Source of the DNA: a virus | IMG/VR virus record: IMGVR_UViG_3300036852_000217 | Span: 1-29,425 of that record | Length of the DNA: 29,425 nucleotides | Strand: one strand, 5' to 3' | Shown: piece after piece, positions 11,431 to 19,497 of the stretch | Position numbering within the stretch: position 1 is the stretch's first letter | Layout: every line of letters begins with the position of its first letter | The notes under the pieces: model-generated | Seen by the model: only the letters and a program-made list of their open reading frames with translations | The model's database searches: none | What the model was told of the DNA's origin: nothing | Position numbers and translations under genes: made by a program

Positions 11431-12192
11431 ATGGCAAGTAGGCAACAATATTGGGCTATTAAAAATGCTTTGACTAAGTCAGAAAAAGACCTAATCAATT
11501 ACTACGAACTACAATGGTTCTTACGCCACAACGTACCCACTATTGAGCAAGTTGCTAAATATCTAAAGTTATCCCAAGTTACAGTTAACTATTACCTAAA
11601 ACGTAGACAAGTTATTAAAGCTTTAGAAGATAGAGGAATTCCTTGGAGACAACACTCACAAGGTGATTTAACAGCCACACAGGTTGCTGCTGCTATTACA
11701 GTAATGAACATGGTAGATGAGCGACCTATGTCTGAAAAATTAGACCAACTTGGAATTCTCCCAGCAACTTATTACGCTTGGTTGAACGACCCGCAATTTA
11801 AAAACTTAGTCAATAACTTAGCAGACCAAAACCTGAGTAATGTGCGTCCTGCAGCTGTGGCGGAATTTACTAAGAAAATTAATCAAGGTGATTGGAATGC
11901 AATTAAATATTGGTTAGATACTACTGGTGAATTGCAAAGCGATCAGCCACAGAGTGAACAGCTAATTATAATGATTATTGAGATTATTCAACGTCACGTT
12001 AAAGACCCTACAACTATGGTTGCTATTGCTCAGGACCTTAAAGCAGCTACTCAAAATAGAACTCTTGAAGTTATTACTCCCCCCCAAATTACTGGTGAGC
12101 TGGTAGAGGATCAAGAGTTAATAGCTGCTAAAAAACAATTAGGATTAGACCAGCTTCGTCCTGAATACGAAACAGTAGATAGGAGAAGCTGA
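11431..12192 (+). CDS. Putative terminase small subunit, 253 aa
   Basis: ATG 11431 follows CTGGGAGGGAGA, the best ribosome site in this part. Residues 35-60 form a helix-turn-helix (TIEQVAKYLKLSQVTVNYYLK). A second HTH-like stretch follows at about 100-118 (SEKLDQLGILPATYYAWLND) with a helical region after it. Two DNA-binding units and a charged C-terminus upstream of the packaging genes fit a small terminase that recognises viral DNA. The large subunit lies only 2.2 kb downstream, separated by structural genes. A general DNA-binding regulator is the alternative. Confidence 0.75.
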   Translation: MASRQQYWAIKNALTKSEKDLINYYELQWFLRHNVPTIEQVAKYLKLSQVTVNYYLKRRQVIKALEDRGIPWRQHSQGDLTATQVAAAITVMNMVDERPMSEKLDQLGILPATYYAWLNDPQFKNLVNNLADQNLSNVRPAAVAEFTKKINQGDWNAIKYWLDTTGELQSDQPQSEQLIIMIIEIIQRHVKDPTTMVAIAQDLKAATQNRTLEVITPPQITGELVEDQELIAAKKQLGLDQLRPEYETVDRRS

Positions 12193-12380
12193 TGGATTAT
12201 CTAGAAGATGGAGAGTTTTTCCAATTCGTAGATGTTTATCCTGATGGAACATTTGAGATTTCTCAAAGATTAAGGCGTTATTCCTTAAAGACTCTTAACT
12301 CAATCTACATCATGGATCATGATTCGGAGGGGAGATGTTATTGTAAATGGCAGTTACCTTCACCCCAAACATTGGTTTAG
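12192..12380 (+). CDS. Hypothetical protein, 62 aa
   Basis: ATG 12192 overlaps the previous stop by 1 base (TGATGG). The sequence is acidic at the N-terminus with a beta hairpin (FVDVYPDGTFEIS) and a CYCKW near the end. It overlaps the next gene by 34 bases, so the last 11 residues are encoded in a region shared with that gene's start. Unknown function. Confidence 0.65.
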   Translation: MDYLEDGEFFQFVDVYPDGTFEISQRLRRYSLKTLNSIYIMDHDSEGRCYCKWQLPSPQTLV

Positions 12381-12934
12381 CCAAACCAGACTTAACAGAA
12401 CTAGCTAAAGAGTGGGCTACTAACACTAAACTGTGCGAAGACAACAATCTTATTCTTATTGATAAAACAAATTTACCCCTTACTTCATACAACCCCACTA
12501 TGGTAGGTTCTTCTACTAACCCTAATGTTGGTGTTGGTTCTCTCATTGGTGAGTACACAGTATTTCAAGGATTTGTCTGGGGAAATTTTGTCATTAACTT
12601 TTTAAATCCAGGAGTTGCTTCTGGGAGTGGTGCTGGAGCATATGGAATTAGTTTACCTTTTGCTGCCGACACCTCATTCCACAATGTAGGAACTAGTTTA
12701 TCGGATATTCCCGGTGTGGCGAGCTGTATTGGTGAAGCGCATTTTATAACTTTTGTTGTAAATTCAGGAGGAACAGCTGTTTTGGATATAGTTGTAGTTG
12801 GTGGAGTTACTTATGCACGTATTGTTACAGAAACTTTTCCAGGGAAAACAGCTCCTTATTTCACTCCAGGTATGCCTTTTAATTTTGCAAATGGTGACCA
12901 TATAACCGGCCAATTCTTCTACAAGAAGGCTTAG
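12347..12934 (+). CDS. Beta-rich virion protein, copy 1 of 3 (fibre or receptor-binding type)
   Basis: 195 residues. The N-terminus has NIGLAKPDLTELAKEW. After a linker the beta-rich domain has NPNVGVGSLIGEY, then FVWGNFVINF, then GAYGISLPF at 97-105. The same words occur in the next two large genes, so this is a paralogue family. Gly-rich strand repeats closed by LPF are typical of jelly-roll or knob domains in phage fibres. GGAGGGGAG lies 12 bases upstream. Placement between terminase genes is unusual for adhesins. Enzymatic motifs are absent. Confidence 0.7.
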   Translation: MAVTFTPNIGLAKPDLTELAKEWATNTKLCEDNNLILIDKTNLPLTSYNPTMVGSSTNPNVGVGSLIGEYTVFQGFVWGNFVINFLNPGVASGSGAGAYGISLPFAADTSFHNVGTSLSDIPGVASCIGEAHFITFVVNSGGTAVLDIVVVGGVTYARIVTETFPGKTAPYFTPGMPFNFANGDHITGQFFYKKA

Positions 12935-12943
12935 GAGGTTTTT

Positions 12944-13033
12944 ATGAAATTAGTTGCTAGAATTACTTATAGTATTATAATGCTAGCTTTGATACTTACT
13001 TTGGCAGTTATAGCCTTTGGGAATTATCAATAA
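12944..13033 (+). CDS. 29-aa single-span membrane peptide
   Basis: ATG 12944 follows TTAGGAGGTTTTT, the strongest ribosome site in the window. Residues 7-25 form one hydrophobic span (TYSIIMLALILTLAVIAFG), with basic residues in front (MKLVAR). The stop overlaps the next start (TAATG). It may be a holin-like, exclusion or regulatory peptide; no family is recognised. The perfect ribosome site argues for real expression. Confidence 0.65.
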   Translation: MKLVARITYSIIMLALILTLAVIAFGNYQ

Positions 13034-13596
13034 TGGGTACCACCGTTAGTACTAATTTAGGTCTTATCAAACCAGATATTGATGAATCAATTAAAGAAGC
13101 TCTACCTACATTTGCTGGATGGCCTGCACAAAATAGCATTAATATGGATAAAATTGATGCTTTATTTAGAGCTAGTACAGGTATATATACAGTGAATCTA
13201 ACTGCTGATATTGCTAATCCTACATTAGGTGCGGGTGGATTTACAGAGGGAAAATGGGTTCGTCTATATCCAAGAATGGTAATTGTATTTTTTAGAATTT
13301 ATGCAGGAGTTGCTGGATTTGCTGCTGGTAACGGTGACTATAGAATTAATTTACCTTTTGCTGTTGATCCTGTTCTTGATGCTAGTGATAGTGGACGAGG
13401 TATTCCAATAGGTAAATGTGCATTTAAAGATAATAGTGCTGTTCTTACCAGTTCAGCTTTTCTTGTACTGTATGATGCTGTTAATGATGTTATTATTTTT
13501 GAATTATCTCAAGGAGATATTTTTGCTTCTTCATATCCTTTTTCAACAGATGATAGATTATCGGGGTATTTTATGTATCCAACGGCTGTAGCATAA
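13033..13596 (+). CDS. Beta-rich virion protein, copy 2 of 3
   Basis: 187 residues. The start NLGLIKPDIDESIKEA parallels copy 1. NSINMDKIDALF (34-45) parallels the NEVNCDLIDAY of copy 3. The beta domain carries NPTLGAGGFTEG, then FFRIYAG, then GNGDYRINLPF ending at residue 109. The shared N-terminus may be the virion anchor, with the C-terminal domain the exposed part. Start and stop overlap the neighbours by a few bases. Confidence 0.7.
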   Translation: MGTTVSTNLGLIKPDIDESIKEALPTFAGWPAQNSINMDKIDALFRASTGIYTVNLTADIANPTLGAGGFTEGKWVRLYPRMVIVFFRIYAGVAGFAAGNGDYRINLPFAVDPVLDASDSGRGIPIGKCAFKDNSAVLTSSAFLVLYDAVNDVIIFELSQGDIFASSYPFSTDDRLSGYFMYPTAVA

Positions 13597-14156
13597 TGGT
13601 ACTAGCTTTAGTTACACCTACAGGTCCAAATTTTATTAAAGATTGGCCTTCTCAAAATGAAGTTAATTGCGATTTAATAGATGCTTATGCTGGTCCATGT
13701 TTAATATCTCAACCATTACAGACGTACGTTCCTGTTCTTAGTGCTACTATTACTCCTCCTACTCTTGGAGCAGGTAATATCATTCAAGGTTACTATTATA
13801 GAATTTTTGATCAAATTTTTACTTGGGGTCATTTTAGATATGGAACTGGATTTAATGCAGGATCTGGTATTTATACTATAACATTACCCTTTAAAGTTAA
13901 AAATCTTATTGCTCTAGATACTGCTCTTGCTAATACACCTATAGTTGGCAATGGCCACGTATGGGATGAAAGTAATGCATTAGCTGGTGGACGACAGCCT
14001 GTTACTTGTCAATTAAGAACTAATCAGATATTAATGTTTGGTATTAGAATGAATTCAGGTGCAGCAGCTAGAGAAGTAAGTAATACTATACCTATTACTT
14101 GGGCTGTTGATGACGGACTAAAATGGTTTGCACGCTACCAAAGGGATCCAACATGA
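13596..14156 (+). CDS. Beta-rich virion protein, copy 3 of 3
   Basis: 186 residues. The N-terminus is shorter but keeps DWPSQNEVNCDLIDAY (16-31). PPTLGAGNIIQGYYY (54-68), then FTWGHFRYGTGF and GIYTITLPF (91-99), align with the other two copies. The last 100 residues differ most among the copies, as expected for a domain that meets variable receptors. It overlaps the next gene by ATGA. Confidence 0.7.
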   Translation: MVLALVTPTGPNFIKDWPSQNEVNCDLIDAYAGPCLISQPLQTYVPVLSATITPPTLGAGNIIQGYYYRIFDQIFTWGHFRYGTGFNAGSGIYTITLPFKVKNLIALDTALANTPIVGNGHVWDESNALAGGRQPVTCQLRTNQILMFGIRMNSGAAAREVSNTIPITWAVDDGLKWFARYQRDPT

Positions 14157-14425
14157 CACAGCCATTTAATAATTTAAGCTCTTCAGATGTTAGTAAAATA
14201 CATGCTAAATCTGATATAGATAGTAGTGTTACAGCACAACATCATACCTTAGGTATTGAGCATAACCAAGCTAGTCCTGGAGATCATATTCATAATGGTA
14301 AAAGCTCTAAGAGAATTGGAAAAGGTTTAGATCCTACTTTTCCTACTACTGCCAATGCAGTTTATACCCAGGCTCAAATACAAAGTATTATAGATGCTCT
14401 TCGTGATTTAGGATTTGGAACATAA
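14153..14425 (+). CDS. Small tail/fibre-associated protein, 90 aa
   Basis: ATG 14153 forms an ATGA overlap with the previous stop and follows AAAGGGATCCAAC; an earlier in-frame ATG (14123) lies inside the previous gene. Residues 29-51 hold the phage structural signature QHHTLGIEH, QASPGDHIHNGKSS. This HHxLG...QASPGDHxHxG pattern is common in small minor tail or head-fibre proteins, as I recall. The C-terminus is helical (AQIQSIIDALRDLG). It ends directly before the large terminase. Confidence 0.72.
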   Translation: MTQPFNNLSSSDVSKIHAKSDIDSSVTAQHHTLGIEHNQASPGDHIHNGKSSKRIGKGLDPTFPTTANAVYTQAQIQSIIDALRDLGFGT

Positions 14426-15865
14426 ATGAATGATTTTTTAGAACAACTTGCAAGTTCACTTGCAAACGCAGCTGCCAAACCGAATGTTTTATCTTATATT
14501 CCTAATTCTCCTACACATCAAGCATTTCATGAATCTCCTAAGGTAGGCCGTCTATTGCGAGGAGGCAATAGAAGTGGCAAATCTACCGCTGGTATTGTAG
14601 AGGATATTTGGAGAGCTACTGGAAGACATCCTTATCAAAAAACACATGATTTACCTGTAAGAGGCAGAATTGTAACTGTTGATAAAGATAATGGTATTGA
14701 AAAGATTATTAAACCTTTACTTGCACAATGGACTCCTCCAAGTGAATTAGTAAATGGTTCTTGGGAAGATTCGTGGAAGAATCGTGGCGCTCTTTTAACA
14801 TTTAGAAATGGCTCAACTATTGAAGTAATGACACACCAGCAGGAAGTCGAAGCTTTTGCTGGTATTCCTCTTCACTTTATACATTTTGATGAAGAATGTC
14901 CTAGTGCAATTTTTAACGAATGTCGTCTTCGTTTGATTGACTTTAATGGCTGTTGGTATATGACTATGACTCCTGTAGACGGTCAAGATTGGATTTTTGA
15001 TCGATTTATAGTAACAGAGAACAAAAATGTAGATATGTTTGAGGTAGACATCTCTAGTAATCCCCATTTGAATAAAGAAGCTTTAAAATTATTAGGTGAA
15101 GACTTAACACAGGAAGAAAAAGATGTTAGAGAAAAAGGTATCTTCGTTCCTCGTGGTGGTTTAATTCTTAGAGAATTTGATCTTAAAAGACATGTTATTG
15201 AAGGTGGGGGACCAATACCAAAATCTTGGTCAATTTATGTTTCTCTCGATCACGGATTTAATAATCCCACCGCAGTACTCTGGCACGCTGTATCTCCTAA
15301 AAGTAGCGTTGTTACATTCAAAGAACACTATAAAAGAAAAATGATAATTAAAGATCATGCAAAAAGAATTAAAGAAATTAATGAAGAATTAGGTGTAGAG
15401 CCTATCCTTTACGTATGTGATCCTTCTATGGCTCAGAGAACTGCAGAAACGGGTACTTCTTCCTTACAAATTTATAGAGATAATGGTATTCCCTTAGTTC
15501 CCGCTAAGAAAGATGTCGATGGTCGTATCAATAAAATGAATGAGTATTTTAAATATGATATGTGGCATATTACAGAGCAGTGTCCTAACACAGTTAGAGA
15601 GATTAGAAGTTACAGTTTTATGATTTTTAATTCTCCTAAAATTGCTGATAGAAATAATGTTAGAGAAGCACCTAAAAAGAAAAATGATCACTGTCCAGAT
15701 TCTGCGGGATACTTTTTTAACTTTATGCCCTATCTCACCCCTGAAATTAAATCTCTTGCTAAAGGGCACAGTTTAACTGAAATTAATAGAGAAGATTTTC
15801 CTTGGGAGGTTGATTCTCAATTTATACAAACAGAACCTGATGAGTATGCTTTTGGAGAAATTTGA
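14426..15865 (+). CDS. terL: Terminase large subunit
   Basis: 479 residues, a normal size. The N-terminal ATPase has Walker A GGNRSGKS (46-53), Walker B FIHFDEE (151-157) and a coupling motif MTMTP (179-183). The C-terminal RNase H-like nuclease has SLDHGFNNPTAV (273-284) with its first Asp at 275, CDPS (331-334) and a third acidic site at NDHCPDSAG (420-428). It cuts and pumps DNA into the procapsid through the portal. The start directly follows the previous stop and the next gene overlaps by 1 base. Confidence 0.95.
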   Translation: MNDFLEQLASSLANAAAKPNVLSYIPNSPTHQAFHESPKVGRLLRGGNRSGKSTAGIVEDIWRATGRHPYQKTHDLPVRGRIVTVDKDNGIEKIIKPLLAQWTPPSELVNGSWEDSWKNRGALLTFRNGSTIEVMTHQQEVEAFAGIPLHFIHFDEECPSAIFNECRLRLIDFNGCWYMTMTPVDGQDWIFDRFIVTENKNVDMFEVDISSNPHLNKEALKLLGEDLTQEEKDVREKGIFVPRGGLILREFDLKRHVIEGGGPIPKSWSIYVSLDHGFNNPTAVLWHAVSPKSSVVTFKEHYKRKMIIKDHAKRIKEINEELGVEPILYVCDPSMAQRTAETGTSSLQIYRDNGIPLVPAKKDVDGRINKMNEYFKYDMWHITEQCPNTVREIRSYSFMIFNSPKIADRNNVREAPKKKNDHCPDSAGYFFNFMPYLTPEIKSLAKGHSLTEINREDFPWEVDSQFIQTEPDEYAFGEI

Positions 15866-16497
15866 TGGGTTCTGTAGAGAACTTAATAAGAATGAAAGCT
15901 TTGGTGGATAAGTTTACTGAGAAGTATGGTAGGTTGCCAACGGAAGTTGATCCCGATTATCTGGAGATGCTACGCATGAGTAAATACAGAATCTTAAATG
16001 TTCCCGATTTTAAACCTGGAAAATGTGCTAATTGCGGAGCATCTAAAGATGATGGAAGAAAGTATATAGACTTTGGACTAGAGATTGATTGGTATGGGAC
16101 CGTGTATTTATGCGGAGAATGTTTAACAGACATCTCTAATGAGATGGGTTTATTCGACAGGCTAAAGGCAGAATTATTAGAAACTAAATTAGGCAATGCA
16201 GAAATAGCAAATTTACAAGCAAAAGGAGTAGAACTCCACGAAACTGTAGTTAGAACTTTTAGGAGTCTTGAGGATTTTTATGCTAGTATACATTCTCTTG
16301 GGGATAATAGTTCTCTTAGCCCTCCTCCTGGTGCTGTTCCTATGGAAACAACCAGTGAATCAGGAACTGATAAGACAGAATCAGGAACTAAGAAAACAAG
16401 TTCAAGAACTTCTAAATCGACTACAAGCACCGGACGCCAGAACGTTCGCAGCCTTACAGACTTACTCAATGATGCAGGTGGAAACTACTCAGGATGA
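15865..16497 (+). CDS. Zinc-ribbon virion-module protein, 210 aa
   Basis: The ATG at 15865 shares its A with the terminase TGA. Residues 54-57 are CANC and about 83-86 CGEC, with FGLEIDWYGTVYLCGEC between, so a single zinc ribbon is clear. After a helical region (95-135) the C-terminal 65 residues are Ser/Thr/Gly-rich, and that part overlaps the next gene in another frame. Similar zinc-ribbon proteins sit between terminase and portal in actinophages, as I recall. Function unknown. Confidence 0.78.
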   Translation: MGSVENLIRMKALVDKFTEKYGRLPTEVDPDYLEMLRMSKYRILNVPDFKPGKCANCGASKDDGRKYIDFGLEIDWYGTVYLCGECLTDISNEMGLFDRLKAELLETKLGNAEIANLQAKGVELHETVVRTFRSLEDFYASIHSLGDNSSLSPPPGAVPMETTSESGTDKTESGTKKTSSRTSKSTTSTGRQNVRSLTDLLNDAGGNYSG

Positions 16498-16636
16498 ATA
16501 TATTAGTCAAGATGATGAAGCAGAAGCTAAAAGAGTAAAAGATACTTCTGGTTATGGTGAAATCCTTACTACAGATGATGTTAGAGCTTACTCATTAAGT
16601 GATCTGGGAATGATGTCAGATGACTTATCCAGATAA
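16280..16636 (+). CDS. Membrane-anchored coiled-coil protein, 118 aa, overlapping gene
   Basis: ATG 16280 follows CTTGAGGATTTTT. Residues 2-22 form one membrane span (VYILLGIIVLLALLLVLFLW), followed by a coiled coil (residues 25-50, QELIRQNQELRKQVQELLNRL) and an acidic tail. The first 218 bases are shared, in a different frame, with the Ser/Thr-rich end of the zinc-ribbon gene. The ordered membrane and coiled-coil design suggests this frame is the older one. The last 17 bases overlap the portal gene. Confidence 0.75.
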   Translation: MLVYILLGIIVLLALLLVLFLWKQPVNQELIRQNQELRKQVQELLNRLQAPDARTFAALQTYSMMQVETTQDEYISQDDEAEAKRVKDTSGYGEILTTDDVRAYSLSDLGMMSDDLSR

Positions 16637-18707
16637 TTCTAATGGTTTAACTAGTGTTGGTGAAATCTTTACTGCTGAGGGTAGAGACGCTGATAAGTTA
16701 AGAGAAAGATTAGTTGCTATTGGTATGCAATGGTTTCATGTATGTCAAGAGCAGAGAATTAAACAAGAACGACAGTGGTATTTGAATTTGGCTTTCTACT
16801 ATGGTAACCAACATGTACAATTTCGTCAAGTTACTGTTAACGGTGCTTTTGATTTATACACGCCTAAAGCTCCGCGATGGAGAGTGCGTATTGTAGTTAA
16901 TCAGATTCGCAAGATTATTCGTAAAGAGATTTCTAGACTTACTGCTCAGAAACCTAATGCCTTTGTAGTTCCTGCTTCTTCTGAAGATGCTGATGTTTTC
17001 GCTGCACAAGCAGGAGAACAAATTTGGGACTCGCTGTGGCGGGAAAAGAAACTCAATAAAACTCTTAGAGATGTAATTTTCTGGCAAGCTGTTTGTGGTA
17101 ATGGATTTATTAAAGCTTATTGGGATCCTAATGCAATTGCTAAAAATGGTTCTGAGGATCCTGGTTCTGAAAGTACTGATGTATATGGTGATATTTGTAT
17201 TGAAAAAGTAACACCATTTCATATCTATGTACCTGATTTGATGAGTACTGAATTAGAAGATCAACCTTATATTATCCATGCGCAAATTAGAAATAATTCT
17301 TGGCTTAGACAGAATTTTGGAATTGAAGCTGGAACTGCTAAGTTAGAATCAGTTGATGATAGTTTATATAATGCAATGGGAATTAGTAGAAATGACAATA
17401 AAAAGGATCAGAGTATTATCTTAGAAATTTGGGTTAAGCCTGGATACTTACCAGAATTACCTAATGGTGGAATGTTTACAATTGCTGCTAATAAACTTGT
17501 ACAAGGATTTGATCAATGGCCTTATGAACATGGTCAGTATCCTTTTGCTAAACTGGATGGTACTCCTACTGGCAAATTTTATACATCATCAATTATTGAA
17601 GATTTAATTCCTCTACAGCAAGAATTAAATCGCTCGCGTAGTCAACTAATTGAATCTAAAAACCGGATGAGTAAACCCCAGATACTTGCTGAAAAGGGTT
17701 CAGTTGAAGCTAAAAAAATTACTACTGAACCTGGACAAGTTATTGAATATGCTATGGGACATACTCCGCCACAGCCGCTTCCACTTCAAAATCTTCCAAG
17801 TTATGTAACAGAAGAAATTAATCGTCTGTATGATGATATGGCAGATGTTAGTGGTCAGCACGAAGTAAGTAATGGAAGTACACCGCCTGGGGTTACCGCC
17901 GCAACTGCAATTAGCTTTTTGCAAGAGCAAGATGAAACAATGATTGCTGGTAATTACTCTTCTATTGAAGAGGCTATTGAAAAAGTTGCTGCTCAGTGTC
18001 TAACTTATGTTAAGATGTATTGGGATGAAGCGCGTACTGTTAAGATTGTTGGTTTAGACGGTACATTTGATGTTCAAATTTTTAAAAATTCCGATCTTCG
18101 TGGTAATACTGATGTTAGAGTTGAATCAGGTTCTGCACTACCGACTTCAAGAGCTGCTAAACAAGCATTTATTATGGATCTTATGAAAATGGGCTTTATT
18201 CAACCTGATGAAGGTTTGGAAATTCTTGAAGTTGGTGGTCTTAATAGGATTTATGAACGTATTCAAGTTGATAAGCGTCAAGCACAAAGAGAAAATCTAA
18301 AGATGCGTGTTATTACAGAAGAAGATATACAGAAGCACACGGAGGAATGGCAAAATAGTAATCCAGAAGGTCAAAAAGACATTGATGCTGGTTTGAAATT
18401 AGAACCTCCTCCAATTGTGCCTACCCATACCTACGATAATCACGAACTTCATATTCAGATTCACAATATGTATCGAAAAAGTCAAAACTTTGAAAGTGCT
18501 TCTCCTGTAACAAAAATACTATTTGAAGAGCATGTTAGACATCATATGGAAGCATCTATGGCTGCATTTACTGGGCGATTACCTGTTGATCCTAATTCTC
18601 TTCCTACTAATGTAGAACAACAAGACCAAGGACAAGAAACTACAGGCCCAGAACCAATGCCAACATTAGAAGGAGAACAGCAACCTACTGAAGGAGCAGT
18701 TGCATGA
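16620..18707 (+). CDS. Portal protein, P22-like family
   Basis: 695 residues. The N-terminal region reads QERQWYLNLAFYYGNQHVQF, then RWRVRIVVNQIRKIIRKEIS and RLTAQKP. The central part holds GNGFIKAYWDP, and further on QELNRSRSQLIESKNRM and a GVTAATAISFLQEQDE stretch. These are hallmarks of the large podovirus-type portals. The C-terminus is Gln/Pro/Glu-rich. As a dodecamer it forms the DNA entry vertex and binds the terminase. It overlaps the next gene by ATGA. Confidence 0.9.
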   Translation: MTYPDNSNGLTSVGEIFTAEGRDADKLRERLVAIGMQWFHVCQEQRIKQERQWYLNLAFYYGNQHVQFRQVTVNGAFDLYTPKAPRWRVRIVVNQIRKIIRKEISRLTAQKPNAFVVPASSEDADVFAAQAGEQIWDSLWREKKLNKTLRDVIFWQAVCGNGFIKAYWDPNAIAKNGSEDPGSESTDVYGDICIEKVTPFHIYVPDLMSTELEDQPYIIHAQIRNNSWLRQNFGIEAGTAKLESVDDSLYNAMGISRNDNKKDQSIILEIWVKPGYLPELPNGGMFTIAANKLVQGFDQWPYEHGQYPFAKLDGTPTGKFYTSSIIEDLIPLQQELNRSRSQLIESKNRMSKPQILAEKGSVEAKKITTEPGQVIEYAMGHTPPQPLPLQNLPSYVTEEINRLYDDMADVSGQHEVSNGSTPPGVTAATAISFLQEQDETMIAGNYSSIEEAIEKVAAQCLTYVKMYWDEARTVKIVGLDGTFDVQIFKNSDLRGNTDVRVESGSALPTSRAAKQAFIMDLMKMGFIQPDEGLEILEVGGLNRIYERIQVDKRQAQRENLKMRVITEEDIQKHTEEWQNSNPEGQKDIDAGLKLEPPPIVPTHTYDNHELHIQIHNMYRKSQNFESASPVTKILFEEHVRHHMEASMAAFTGRLPVDPNSLPTNVEQQDQGQETTGPEPMPTLEGEQQPTEGAVA

Positions 18708-19183
18708 CTCATCAATTAACTGCTATGCTCGCACCTGAATATGTAGATAAACGACGTTCTTATAGAAATGATTTTGAAACTCGTGTTGTTGCAGGTCCTG
18801 TTGTTTTTACTGCAAACGCGGGTGGGTCAACTACAACTATTGTTGGAGCCAATGCTGCTCCTGGTGCTGGTACTAATGTTGTTCGTATTGGTGATGAATT
18901 TAAACTCTTTACTGCTGCTGGAGTTTTAAAGGAAGAAACAGTTTTTACTGTTACTGCTATTGCTGTTGCTGCTAGTACTACAGTTACATTCTCTCCAGCA
19001 GCCGCTGCGGCGACGATCTCTACTGATACTATGAAATTAGTTGGAAATTATAATCAAAATAGTTCTGCTGAAATGGATCGTAGACTTGCTGTATTAGGAT
19101 TTACTACTGCTAGAATTAATACAATGACAGAAAATGATAAACAGTATCAATTACGCGTTAGCGATGATCCCGGAAGTATCTAA
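18704..19183 (+). CDS. Head-associated protein with a capsid-type beta domain, 159 aa
   Basis: Residues 32-114 form a Thr/Ala/Val-rich beta domain: GGSTTTIVGAN, then IGDEFKLF, then VFTVTAI, STTVTFSPAA and a final KLVG. The order and spacing resemble the insertion in the major capsid protein (SGTTTTFVVGS, IGMFVDVY, IEITDI, STLTVTLGTA). The C-terminus (SAEMDRRLAVLGF) is helical. Position between portal and scaffold suggests a head or portal accessory protein. The domain likeness is by eye. Confidence 0.68.
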   Translation: MTHQLTAMLAPEYVDKRRSYRNDFETRVVAGPVVFTANAGGSTTTIVGANAAPGAGTNVVRIGDEFKLFTAAGVLKEETVFTVTAIAVAASTTVTFSPAAAAATISTDTMKLVGNYNQNSSAEMDRRLAVLGFTTARINTMTENDKQYQLRVSDDPGSI

Positions 19184-19368
19184 TGCCCGCTGGTAGAGCT
19201 GTTGGGTATAGCGATTACTATAAAAATAATGATAATACTCCCGATTCTCCTGATTTTCCAACTCCTCAGAAAAATACAGATACTACAGCAGAACAACTTA
19301 AGAAGAAGGCTCTTAAACGTAGACTTAAGATACAGAGAATGAAAGCGGTTAAGAGATCTTATGAGTGA
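19183..19368 (+). CDS. Basic mini-protein, 61 aa
   Basis: The start overlaps the previous stop by 1 base. The first half is Asn/Asp/Pro-rich and disordered. The second half is a basic helix containing ALKRRLKIQRMK. The following 44-aa gene has the same ALKRRLK word, so the two may be related. It could bind DNA or the scaffold during head assembly. Function unknown. Confidence 0.65.
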   Translation: MPAGRAVGYSDYYKNNDNTPDSPDFPTPQKNTDTTAEQLKKKALKRRLKIQRMKAVKRSYE

Positions 19369-19495
19369 GAATGCAGGTTCGAGACCTGTTAAACAAGAAG
19401 CTGCTATCTTTTATAGTAAGCAACGAGAAGGTAAAATTACAAAGGAAGCCTTGAAACGTAGGTTGAAAGCATTGTATTCAAAGAAAGAGAGTTAA
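19361..19495 (+). CDS. Basic mini-protein, 44 aa
   Basis: ATG 19361 overlaps the previous stop by 8 bases, preceded by AAGAGATCTT. The tail KITKEALKRRLKALYSKKES repeats the ALKRRLK helix of the 61-aa neighbour. It ends 2 bases before the scaffold GTG. Probably real given the packing and the shared motif. Function unknown. Confidence 0.55.
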   Translation: MSENAGSRPVKQEAAIFYSKQREGKITKEALKRRLKALYSKKES

Positions 19496-19497
19496 GA

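Noticed and set aside
14813-15067. Leftward frames opposite terL and other structural genes
   Set aside because: Opposite-strand shadows of well-supported conserved genes; none has a ribosome site.
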